The translations under genes were made by a program, and so were the position numbers. The notes under the pieces are model-generated. The model had not been told where the DNA came from, made no database searches, and saw only the letters and a program-made list of their open reading frames with translations. Source: a virus. From it: a stretch of 64,000 nucleotides of DNA. This document shows positions 17,641-24,875 of this stretch, in pieces. The stretch spans positions 30,543 to 94,542 of the IMG/VR virus record IMGVR_UViG_3300028569_000020; one strand, written 5' to 3'. How positions within the stretch are numbered: position 1 is the stretch's first letter; every line of letters starts with the position of its first letter.

Positions 17641-19230
17641 ATGGCTTGGAAATCAGATAAAATTGTTATTATTGGAGGAGGATCTGCAGGATGGATGAGC
17701 GCATCAACATTAGTTAGATTCTTTCCAAATAAAGATATTACGGTTATAGAAAGTCCCGATATTCCAACAGTTGGAGTTGGAGAAAGTACTCTAGGATTTA
17801 TTAGAGCATGGACATCTTCTTTAGGAATTGACGAAAAAGATTTTATGAAGCACACTGATGCCTCATATAAATTAAGTATTAAATTTACAGATTTTTATAA
17901 AAAAAATTCAGGAGGATTTCATTATCCATTTGGTACTCCACATTTCACTGATAAAAATTTTCTTGGATTGCGAGATTGGGATTTAAAAAAACATTATTAT
18001 CCTGATACTCGAGTACAAGATTATTGTAGAACATTTTTTCCTGCAATGGCTTTGATAGAAAATAATAAAATTAGTCAAAATGAAGGTGGAGAATTTGGAG
18101 CATTTAGATTTGACAATGACGTAGCATATCACTTTGATTCTGTTAAATTTTCAATTTGGCTACGAGATAATTATGCTTTACCCAGAGGAGTAAAACATAT
18201 TAAAGCAACAGTTAAAAACGTTGTTACTGATGATAGTGGGGTAAAAGAAGTTATTCTTGATAGCGGAGATGTAATCACCGCTGATTTATTTGTTGATTGC
18301 ACTGGATGGAAAAGTATGCTTTTGGGCGATGCTTTAAAAGTTCCTTTCACTTCATATAATGATATTATTCCAAATAATAGAGCATGGGCAACTCAGGTGC
18401 CTTATATAAATCCAGAAGAAGAAATGGAACCATATACAAATTGCACAGCAATTGATAATGGTTGGGTTTGGAATATTCCACTATTTACCAGAATTGGTAC
18501 AGGATATGTTTATAGCGACAAATATATTTCTAAAGAAGATGCCTTAAATCAATTTAAAAATCATCTTAAAACTAAGATGACAATTGTTGATGCCAATAGA
18601 ATTACTGATGATTTAAACTTTAAAGATATTGAAATGAGAATTGGTATTCATGATAGACCATGGGAAAAAAATGTAGTTTCTATTGGATTAGCATGTGGAT
18701 TTATAGAACCATTAGAAAGTAATGGTCTTCTTACAATACACGAATTTTTATTAAAATTAGTAAAATATTTAAACAGAGAAATTATTTCTCAATGGGATAT
18801 TGATAGTTATAATACTGGCACAAAAAGATTTTTCAGAACTTTTGCTGAATTTGTTGCTTTACATTACGCATTAAGTGCAAGAAACGATACTGAATATTGG
18901 AATGATGTCACTAGTAAAAGTTTTTCTCCATCTATGGTTGATTTAGTACCTTCAATGGTAGAAGGATTTGCGGATATGTCATCTAAAAAATTTGATGTTA
19001 GCGATTTTAATAATACTGCAGGAATCCATTGTTTAGCTCATGGGATGAGATATGATACTATTGATGAATCAGTAATTGCACAATGGTCACATTATAATAA
19101 GCACGTAGATTATAAAAAAATAACAGATGAATTAATTCCTATATGGAATAAAGAGCAAAGACAATGGAAGCGAGAAGCAGAAGATTGTCCCACTGTTTAT
19201 GAATATTTGAAAAATAATATTCATAATTAA
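17641..19230 (+). CDS. prnA: FAD-dependent tryptophan halogenase family protein
   Basis: 529 residues, full length for the family. FAD-binding GGGSAG at residues 12-17. The lysine of the halogenase active site is K77 in ASYKLSIKF. The diagnostic WxWxIP motif is WVWNIP at 275-280. FIEPLES at 354-360 carries the glutamate (E359) equivalent to the PrnA catalytic Glu. All residues needed to form HOCl and a lysine chloramine are therefore present. A flavin reductase would have to come from the host. Substrate may be tryptophan or another indole; phage members are uncharacterised as far as I know. It follows the 2OG oxygenase in the same promoter-terminator unit. More AT-rich than the neck genes downstream. 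Confidence 0.88.
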   Translation: MAWKSDKIVIIGGGSAGWMSASTLVRFFPNKDITVIESPDIPTVGVGESTLGFIRAWTSSLGIDEKDFMKHTDASYKLSIKFTDFYKKNSGGFHYPFGTPHFTDKNFLGLRDWDLKKHYYPDTRVQDYCRTFFPAMALIENNKISQNEGGEFGAFRFDNDVAYHFDSVKFSIWLRDNYALPRGVKHIKATVKNVVTDDSGVKEVILDSGDVITADLFVDCTGWKSMLLGDALKVPFTSYNDIIPNNRAWATQVPYINPEEEMEPYTNCTAIDNGWVWNIPLFTRIGTGYVYSDKYISKEDALNQFKNHLKTKMTIVDANRITDDLNFKDIEMRIGIHDRPWEKNVVSIGLACGFIEPLESNGLLTIHEFLLKLVKYLNREIISQWDIDSYNTGTKRFFRTFAEFVALHYALSARNDTEYWNDVTSKSFSPSMVDLVPSMVEGFADMSSKKFDVSDFNNTAGIHCLAHGMRYDTIDESVIAQWSHYNKHVDYKKITDELIPIWNKEQRQWKREAEDCPTVYEYLKNNIHN

Positions 19231-19233
19231 TTT

Positions 19234-19270
19234 AAAACCCTTCTTATAAATACATAAGAAGGGTTTTTTT
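19234..19270 (+). terminator. Strong terminator with late promoter at its apex
   Basis: Perfect 14-bp stem 19234-19247 / 19254-19267 (AAAACCCTTCTTAT and complement) with a six-base loop and seven T (19264-19270). It ends the halogenase unit. Confidence 0.9.
19245..19252 (+). promoter_or_regulatory. Late promoter octamer TATAAATA across the hairpin apex
   Basis: Exact octamer spanning the last stem bases and the loop. Predicted start near 19258 would place AGAAGGG of the 3' arm in the leader of gp13 and remove the 5' arm from the RNA. Same arrangement as at 3731-3763. Confidence 0.75.
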
Positions 19271-19276
19271 GTATTC

Positions 19277-20089
19277 ATGTCCAAGTCTCAACCAGCTACA
19301 AGAGAAGAGTTGAAAGAATACTGTCTTCGTAGATTGGGAGCTCCTGTTCTGGAAATTAACGTTGACGAAGATCAGATTGAAGATCTTATTGATATGTCTT
19401 TACAGTATTTTAATGAGCGACATTCTGATGGTGTTGAAAAAATGTTTCTTAAACATAAATTCACTGAAGCAGATGTAACAAGATTTCAAACAAGTAATGC
19501 TATCACCACTTCTTCAAATGGTGACACATGGGAAGAGCGTAATAATTACTTAGAGGTGCCAGATCACATTATTGGAGTAGAAAGATTATTCTCGTTTGTT
19601 TCTTCTTCTATTCGTGGTGATTTATTTGGTATAGAATATCAAATGTTTCTTAATGATCTTTATGCATTTGGATCTCTTGATATTTTAAACTATTACATGA
19701 CAAAATCATATCTAGAAACATTGGATATGGTTTTAAATACTGGGTCTATGATTCAGTTACGATATACCAAACGTCAAAATCGTTTGTATATTGATTACGA
19801 GCCTAAAACTATCACCAAAGATAGAATCATTGTTGTTGAATGTTATCGAGCACTCAACCCAAATGATTATGTAAAAATATTTAATGATAGTTTTTTAAAA
19901 CGTTATATTTCTGCACAAATTAAAAAACAATGGGGGCAAAACCTTATCAAATTTAATGGAGTGCAACTTCCTGGTGGAGTTTCTCTTAATGGAGAAAAAT
20001 TATACGAAGAAGGAAAAGCGGAAATTGCTGATATTGAAAACAAAATGCAATCGGAATATGAATTACCACCAAACTTTTTGACAGGTTAA
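19277..20089 (+). CDS. gp13: Neck protein gp13
   Basis: 270 residues; T4 gp13 is 309. Recognised from its place first in the 13-14-15-16-17 cluster and from features of the family: an N-terminal helix (REELKEYCLRRLGAPVLEIN), a central beta region, and a C-terminal segment with KKQWGQNLIKFNGVQLPGGV. gp13 forms, with gp14, the head-completion ring to which the tail attaches. Transcribed from the octamer inside the preceding terminator. ATG 19277 is the only reasonable start. No anomalies. Confidence 0.88.
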   Translation: MSKSQPATREELKEYCLRRLGAPVLEINVDEDQIEDLIDMSLQYFNERHSDGVEKMFLKHKFTEADVTRFQTSNAITTSSNGDTWEERNNYLEVPDHIIGVERLFSFVSSSIRGDLFGIEYQMFLNDLYAFGSLDILNYYMTKSYLETLDMVLNTGSMIQLRYTKRQNRLYIDYEPKTITKDRIIVVECYRALNPNDYVKIFNDSFLKRYISAQIKKQWGQNLIKFNGVQLPGGVSLNGEKLYEEGKAEIADIENKMQSEYELPPNFLTG

Positions 20090-20090
20090 T

Positions 20091-21005
20091 ATGGCAAAAA
20101 GTGTATATTTTCCACAACACGGTGGAATATCTCCAGAGCAAACTTTAATACAAGATTTAGTTGATGAGCAATTAAAATTATTTGGTGCTGAGGTTTTTTA
20201 TATTCCTCGCCAAATGCTCATTGATAGATCTTTAGGAGACGTAGTGATGTCTCGATTTAAAGAAGCATATTTAATTGAAATGTATCTTGTAAACGTAGAA
20301 GGTTTTGGTGCACAATCAGAATTTATTTCTAAGTTTGGTTTACGAGTTACAGATGAGATTACGTTTATTGTTTCACAACGTCGTTGGGAAGATGTAGTAA
20401 GTAAATCAATTACTTTGAAAGTGCCACCAAGACCAAATGAAGGAGATTTAATTTATTATTCTTTAACTGATGATTTTTATGAAATCAAATTTGTAGAAAG
20501 AGAATCACCATTCTACCAGTTAGGAAAAATTTATTATTTTACGATGACAGCTGAAATTTATGAAGCAGGTAACGCAATATTTGAAACAGGAAATGCAAAT
20601 CTTGATAGCATTAGTAAAAGTAATCAAGATGCATATCTATTCCCAGTATATTTAAAAGTTAATGGTACAGGCAATTACAACATACAAGAAAAAGTTAATC
20701 AAACATATACACCACCAAATTCGCTTACTCCTGTTACAGTAACAGCTACTGTTGCTGATTGGGAACCAGCACAACGGTTATTGAAACTAACATATATAAA
20801 TGGTAATCTAGCACCCAATGTGAGTTTGATCGGACAAACCAGTGGTGCTACACATGTCGTTGATAGTTTCTCTACAATCGATATAGAATTAGAAAACAAT
20901 GATTTTGCACAAAATAAATACTTTGAAGATTCGGCAGACGATCTCATTGATTTCGAGGAAGGAAATCCGTTTGGTGAATTTGGAGATATCGGAGGATCAT
21001 TCTAA
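20091..21005 (+). CDS. gp14: Neck protein gp14
   Basis: 304 residues (T4 256), one base after the gp13 stop. The start MAKSVYFPQHGG is typical for cyanophage gp14. It contains the segment FIVSQRRWEDVV and acidic residues near the C-terminus. It forms the neck/head-completion complex with gp13. A region near residues 200-280 (NSLTPVTVTATVADWEPAQR) looks like an added beta module compared with the shorter T4 protein. Its stop overlaps the gp15 start (TAATG). Assignment rests on order, size and motifs. Confidence 0.85.
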   Translation: MAKSVYFPQHGGISPEQTLIQDLVDEQLKLFGAEVFYIPRQMLIDRSLGDVVMSRFKEAYLIEMYLVNVEGFGAQSEFISKFGLRVTDEITFIVSQRRWEDVVSKSITLKVPPRPNEGDLIYYSLTDDFYEIKFVERESPFYQLGKIYYFTMTAEIYEAGNAIFETGNANLDSISKSNQDAYLFPVYLKVNGTGNYNIQEKVNQTYTPPNSLTPVTVTATVADWEPAQRLLKLTYINGNLAPNVSLIGQTSGATHVVDSFSTIDIELENNDFAQNKYFEDSADDLIDFEEGNPFGEFGDIGGSF

Positions 21006-21805
21006 TGTTAGGTAATCATTTTTATCATTCATGCATTAAAAAAACAGTTGTTGGATTTGGCACACTGTTTAATAATATTCAAATAATTAAAAGAGATCCA
21101 CAATCTGGTGTGGAAATAGAGCGTCAAAAAGTTGCTATTGCTTATGGTCCAAAAAATAAATATCTTGCTAGATTAGAGCAAAATGCAGATGTAGGTCGTA
21201 AAGTTGGTATTACATTACCAAGAATTTCTTTTGAAATGACTTCAATAAATTATGATCCATCTAGAAAAACAAGTCCAATTTTAAAATATTTAAAAGAATC
21301 TGGATCTAGCACTGGAGTAAAAACACAATATATGCCAGTGCCTTATAATATTGGATTTCAGTTAGGCATTATATCAAAATCACAAGACGATGCTTTACAA
21401 ATTATAGAACAAATTTTACCATACTTTCAACCATCTTTTAATATCAGTATTGAGATGATTCCAGAAATGGATGAAAGTAGAGATATTGCTTATGTATTAA
21501 ATTCTATTAATTATGATGATGAATATGAAGACGACTTTTTAGTAAGACGAAGCATAGTATACACTTTAGAATTTACAGCAAAAAGTTATCTTTACGGTCC
21601 AGTTGTTAATGCTGATATTATTCGCAAAGCAATTGTTGATACTTCACTTGGTAATTTAGCAGTACATAAACGATCTATAAGATATACAGTAGAGCCAGAA
21701 GCATTAACAGATATTAATAATGATGGCACAATAAACAATACTGATACTTTATTGCTTACTCCAGATGATGACTTTGGATTTAATGAGGGTATAACATTGT
21801 TATGA
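21005..21805 (+). CDS. gp15: Tail sheath stabiliser and completion protein gp15
   Basis: 266 residues (T4 272). The start MLGNHFYHSCIKKTVVGFGT followed by LFNNIQI is characteristic of gp15, the ring closing the head-proximal end of the tail. The N-terminus is conserved, with later strands LEFTAKSYLYGPV. The C-terminal tail is Asp/Asn-rich (INNDGTINNTDTLLLTPDDD) and resembles a dockerin-like calcium loop, though not a complete EF-hand. Overlaps gp14 and gp16 by a few bases. Confidence 0.88.
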   Translation: MLGNHFYHSCIKKTVVGFGTLFNNIQIIKRDPQSGVEIERQKVAIAYGPKNKYLARLEQNADVGRKVGITLPRISFEMTSINYDPSRKTSPILKYLKESGSSTGVKTQYMPVPYNIGFQLGIISKSQDDALQIIEQILPYFQPSFNISIEMIPEMDESRDIAYVLNSINYDDEYEDDFLVRRSIVYTLEFTAKSYLYGPVVNADIIRKAIVDTSLGNLAVHKRSIRYTVEPEALTDINNDGTINNTDTLLLTPDDDFGFNEGITLL

Positions 21806-22206
21806 GTAAATTTAATAATAACATGGAAGAGATCTTTGATATAGAAACAGCAAAATTAGATGAAAAAATTATACCCATCACTACAGAAAACCATGATATA
21901 GAAAAAGATTATAATTATACAAGAGGAGAGTTGTATAACCTTCTCAGCAAGGGTCAGGAAGCGGTGCAAGGCGCATTGGAGGTTGCACAAGAATCAGGGC
22001 ACCCAAGAGCGTATGAGGTTGCTGTAAACGCTATAAAGCAAGTATCAGACATAGCTGATAAATTAATCGATCTACAACAGAAGATGAAAAATTTAAACAA
22101 AGATGAATCTAAAAAAAGTCCAACTTCTGTAACTAACAATGCAATTTTTCTAGGAAGCACAGCAGACCTTCAACAAATGCTGAAGCGAGGAAAGGTAGAA
22201 GAATAA
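21802..22206 (+). CDS. gp16: Small terminase subunit gp16
   Basis: 134 residues (T4 164), ATGA overlap with gp15. Largely helical with a central coiled-coil hairpin (GELYNLLSKGQEAVQGALEV, VSDIADKLIDLQQKMKNLNK), as in gp16, which forms rings that recognise concatemeric DNA and regulate gp17. The C-terminal NNAIFLGSTADLQQMLKRGK matches the conserved gp16 tail. The expected partner gp17 follows after four small genes. Confidence 0.85.
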   Translation: MSKFNNNMEEIFDIETAKLDEKIIPITTENHDIEKDYNYTRGELYNLLSKGQEAVQGALEVAQESGHPRAYEVAVNAIKQVSDIADKLIDLQQKMKNLNKDESKKSPTSVTNNAIFLGSTADLQQMLKRGKVEE

Positions 22207-22209
22207 ATA
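22202..22209 (+). promoter_or_regulatory. Late promoter octamer AATAAATA
   Basis: Overlaps the gp16 stop codon, 20 bases before the ATG at 22230. It would drive the small genes and gp17 separately from gp13-gp16. Confidence 0.5.
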
Positions 22210-22229
22210 TAACATAAAAGGTATATCAT

Positions 22230-22505
22230 ATGAGACTTAAAATTTTAGGAACGGAAGTAGCTCTTCCAACATCTGCTGGCACTGCGATTACTGTAGGCGG
22301 AGCAACAGAAGTTCGTTTAATGCACGATGCTCAAGGTAATACAGCTCACTTAGTTACTATCACTGATGGCGAAGCTTCTCCAACAACAGTAGCAACATTT
22401 AGCATGTCTCCAGCAGAGACATTGGTTATTCGTAAATTACCAACACAAAAAATATTTGCTTCTAATGATGATGTAAGAGCTGTCGCTGTTTCTTATCAGG
22501 GATGA
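22230..22505 (+). CDS. Small beta-rich conserved protein
   Basis: 91 residues, predicted all beta (alternating hydrophobic pattern: LKILGTEVALPT, AHLVTITDGEAS, ATFSMSPAETLVIRKLP, AVAVSYQG). No cysteines or enzymatic motif. Small proteins of this look are found in marine T4-like genomes between gp16 and gp17 and may be virion decoration or host-interaction proteins, but no function is established to my knowledge. Its stop overlaps the start of a 22-codon ORF by ATGA, so it heads a chain of coupled micro-genes leading to gp17. Confidence 0.7.
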   Translation: MRLKILGTEVALPTSAGTAITVGGATEVRLMHDAQGNTAHLVTITDGEASPTTVATFSMSPAETLVIRKLPTQKIFASNDDVRAVAVSYQG

Positions 22506-22570
22506 AAACTTTTACTGAGTTACGAGAGCATCTCAACGCATACGAAACTTCCATGGAATTGTTAATATGA
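22502..22570 (+). CDS. 22-residue micro-ORF
   Basis: Begins MKTFTELREHLNAYE and ends after LLI. Both ends overlap neighbours by ATGA. It predicts as a short amphipathic helix. The start MKTF-x-EL occurs on other small cyanophage proteins. It may be a real peptide or only a translational relay to the next gene. Too short to judge by composition. Confidence 0.4.
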   Translation: MKTFTELREHLNAYETSMELLI

Positions 22571-22656
22571 CTAATATATTAATTACTGCGATTTCTTTAT
22601 ACGCAATTATTTTTACATCAATATACTGGGCTTTATCAGAAGCTTACATTAAATAA
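22567..22656 (+). CDS. 29-residue single-pass membrane micropeptide
   Basis: Begins MTNILITAISLYAIIF and ends LSEAYIK. Most of it is one hydrophobic segment, consistent with a single transmembrane helix. Starts in the ATGA of the previous ORF and ends one base before the ATG of the next, so the spacing is gene-like. Function unknown. Confidence 0.45.
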   Translation: MTNILITAISLYAIIFTSIYWALSEAYIK

Positions 22657-22657
22657 T

Positions 22658-22897
22658 ATGAACACTAAACAATGCTCTAAATGTGGTGCTTGCTGGATGG
22701 GAGGTCAACATTATTGGTCTGGCACTGGTAAACTTGGCAATGAAACAGAATTAGCATCATTGGTATGTGACATGGTTAATTCAGATGAATGTATTAACCC
22801 AGCAAAAGGCACTACAACTGGTGATGGATGGGCAAAAAGATTCGAAGCATTAGAATCATTTGAAAGAGATATGGAGAAATTAAAAGATTATGAATGA
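22658..22897 (+). CDS. Cysteine-rich small protein, possible zinc site
   Basis: 79 residues. C6-x2-C9-x2-C12 at the N-terminus (KQCSKCGACWMGGQHYW) plus C37 and C45 (VCDMVNSDECINP) suggest one metal site. The C-terminal third is an acidic/basic helix (AKRFEALESFERDMEKLKDY). The family looks familiar from T4-like cyanophages but has no function I can name. It overlaps the gp17 start by eight bases. Its position directly before the terminase could mean a packaging accessory role, but that is speculation. Confidence 0.65.
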   Translation: MNTKQCSKCGACWMGGQHYWSGTGKLGNETELASLVCDMVNSDECINPAKGTTTGDGWAKRFEALESFERDMEKLKDYE

Positions 22898-24554
22898 CGC
22901 AGTTTATTTGGGTAATCCAAATTTAAAAAAAGCAAACACATCAATTAACTTTACAAAAAAACAAATACAAGAGTTTATTAAATGTAAAGATAATCCAGTG
23001 TATTTTGCTAGAGAATATATGAAAATTGTTTCTCTTGATGAAGGTCTTGTACCATTTAAACTGTATGACTTTCAAGAAAAGTTAATTGATAATTTTCATA
23101 ATAATAGATTTAATATTGCAAAGTTGCCTAGACAAACGGGAAAATCAACTACAGTTATTTCTTATCTATTACATTATGCATTGTTTAATGACAATGTAAA
23201 GATTGCGATTCTAGCAAACAAGGCAGAAACTTCTAGAGAATTATTATCTCGTTTGCAACTAGCATACGAGAATCTTCCTAAGTGGATGCAAATGGGAGTT
23301 TTAGAATGGAATAAAGGATCTATGCAGTTAGAAAATAATAGTAAAATTATTGCTGCTTCAACATCTTCTAGCGCCGTTAGAGGAAACTCATTTAATATTA
23401 TCTTTCTTGATGAGTTTGCGTTTATTCCAAATCATATTGCAGAGCAATTCTTTAGCTCTGTGTATCCTACTATCTCATCTGGTAAGACCACAAAAGTTAT
23501 TATTATTTCTACCCCACAGGGTATGAATATGTTTTACAAGTTATGGCACGATGCAGAGCGTGGCAAAAATGGTTACGTGCCTCTGGAAGTGCACTGGTCT
23601 CAAGTGCCTGGTAGAGATGCAGCTTGGAAAGAAGAAACAATTAGAAACACTTCTGCTCGTCAATTTACTCAAGAATTCGAATGCGAATTTTTAGGGTCAG
23701 TTGATACTCTTATATCTGCTGCTAAGTTACGGTCTATGGTTTTTGAAGATCCCATACAAGATAATAGTAAGGGTCTTAAAGTATACGAAAAAGTAATTGC
23801 AGAAAAAGATTACATCATAACAGTTGATGTATCTCGTGGTACATGCAATGATTACTCCGCTTTTGTTGTATTTGATATCACTACTTTGCCTTGGAAAATA
23901 GTTGCTAAGTATAGAAATAATGAAATTAAACCAATTTTATTTCCTAACATTATAGATCAAGTTGCTCGCAATTATAACAAAGCATATATTCTTATTGAGA
24001 TAAACGACATTGGAGAACAAGTTGGTAATATTCTTCACTACGATTTAGAATATCCAAATGTATTAATGTGCGCTATGCGTGGTAGAGCAGGTCAGATTGT
24101 AGGTCAAGGATTCTCTGGCACTAAATCTCAACTAGGTTTGAAGATGTCTAAGGTGACTAAAAAAATTGGATGCTCTAATTTAAAAACCTTGATTGAAGAT
24201 GATAAGTTAATAATCACGGATTACGAAATCATTAGTGAGTTAACTACATTCATTCAAAAAAATCAATCTTTTGAAGCAGATGACGGTCACAATGATGACT
24301 TAGTAATGTGTTTAGTTATATTTGCATGGTTAGCAGTGCAACCGTATTTCAAAGAAATGACTGATAATGATGTCAGGAAAAGAATATATGATGATCAAGC
24401 AAATCAAATAGAACAAGATATGGCACCATTTGGATTTGTTTCGAATGGATTAGAAGAATTAGAATCTAAATTTGTTGATGAAAATGGAGATGTTTGGCAT
24501 CTAGATGAATACGGAGATGTAGCTACAGACGTATCATATATGATGAATTACTGA
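22890..24554 (+). CDS. gp17: Large terminase subunit gp17
   Basis: 554 residues (T4 610). ATPase domain: Walker A RQTGKST at 81-87 (the classic R-Q-x-G-K-S/T of gp17) and Walker B IIFLDE at 170-175. The coupling region is IIISTPQGMNMFYKL. Nuclease domain (RNase H-like): D313 in TVDVSRGTCNDYSAF, E370 in ILIEIND, and the terminal acidic pair in GHNDD (466-470). It packages DNA through gp20 and cuts headfuls. No intron or homing-endonuclease insertion is visible. The stop overlaps the next start (TGATG). Confidence 0.95.
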   Translation: MNDAVYLGNPNLKKANTSINFTKKQIQEFIKCKDNPVYFAREYMKIVSLDEGLVPFKLYDFQEKLIDNFHNNRFNIAKLPRQTGKSTTVISYLLHYALFNDNVKIAILANKAETSRELLSRLQLAYENLPKWMQMGVLEWNKGSMQLENNSKIIAASTSSSAVRGNSFNIIFLDEFAFIPNHIAEQFFSSVYPTISSGKTTKVIIISTPQGMNMFYKLWHDAERGKNGYVPLEVHWSQVPGRDAAWKEETIRNTSARQFTQEFECEFLGSVDTLISAAKLRSMVFEDPIQDNSKGLKVYEKVIAEKDYIITVDVSRGTCNDYSAFVVFDITTLPWKIVAKYRNNEIKPILFPNIIDQVARNYNKAYILIEINDIGEQVGNILHYDLEYPNVLMCAMRGRAGQIVGQGFSGTKSQLGLKMSKVTKKIGCSNLKTLIEDDKLIITDYEIISELTTFIQKNQSFEADDGHNDDLVMCLVIFAWLAVQPYFKEMTDNDVRKRIYDDQANQIEQDMAPFGFVSNGLEELESKFVDENGDVWHLDEYGDVATDVSYMMNY

Positions 24555-24781
24555 TGGACTTAGAAGATCAAGTTTCTTTATCACATTTACTTTTTAAAGA
24601 AAGAAAATGTAGTATTTGCAGGGAAGTTAAAGATTTATTATCAGATTATTATCCTATTCGTAAGTTAAAAAGACATTTACCATCTTCATATTCTTACGAA
24701 TGTAAGTCATGTGCAGCGCAAAGAATTATATCATTACGAAATGGACAGTATCTTCCTGAAGAAAGATATCCTAACTGGTAA
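24554..24781 (+). CDS. Small zinc-ribbon protein
   Basis: 75 residues with C19-x2-C22 (CSICREVKDL) and C50-x2-C53 (YECKSCAAQR), the four-cysteine zinc ribbon that usually precedes HNH nuclease domains in phages. No HNH histidine/asparagine core follows, so it is either a stand-alone DNA/RNA-binding ribbon or the remnant of an HNH homing endonuclease next to gp17, a frequent homing target. It starts within the gp17 stop, so it is co-translated with the terminase. Confidence 0.65.
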   Translation: MDLEDQVSLSHLLFKERKCSICREVKDLLSDYYPIRKLKRHLPSSYSYECKSCAAQRIISLRNGQYLPEERYPNW

Positions 24782-24782
24782 T

Positions 24783-24802
24783 GTTCGTGCATAGTTCGTG
24801 CA
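24783..24802 (+). repeat. Direct repeat GTTCGTGCA x2
   Basis: GTTCGTGCA at 24783-24791 and 24794-24802, two bases apart, in the spacer before gp18 and upstream of the late octamer. Possible protein-binding site or chance. Confidence 0.4.
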
Positions 24803-24830
24803 AATTTTACTGTTTTGAAATCATCTTTTT

Positions 24831-24838
24831 AATAAATA
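24831..24838 (+). promoter_or_regulatory. Late promoter octamer AATAAATA before gp18
   Basis: TAATAAATA lies between the arms of an inverted repeat (GAAATCAT 24817-24824 and ATGATTTC 24853-24860, extendable by a T5/A5 pairing). 37 bases before the gp18 ATG; AGGGAGA ribosome site. Confidence 0.6.
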
Positions 24839-24875
24839 TTTGTAGATCAAAAATGATTTCTATAGGGAGATAAAT

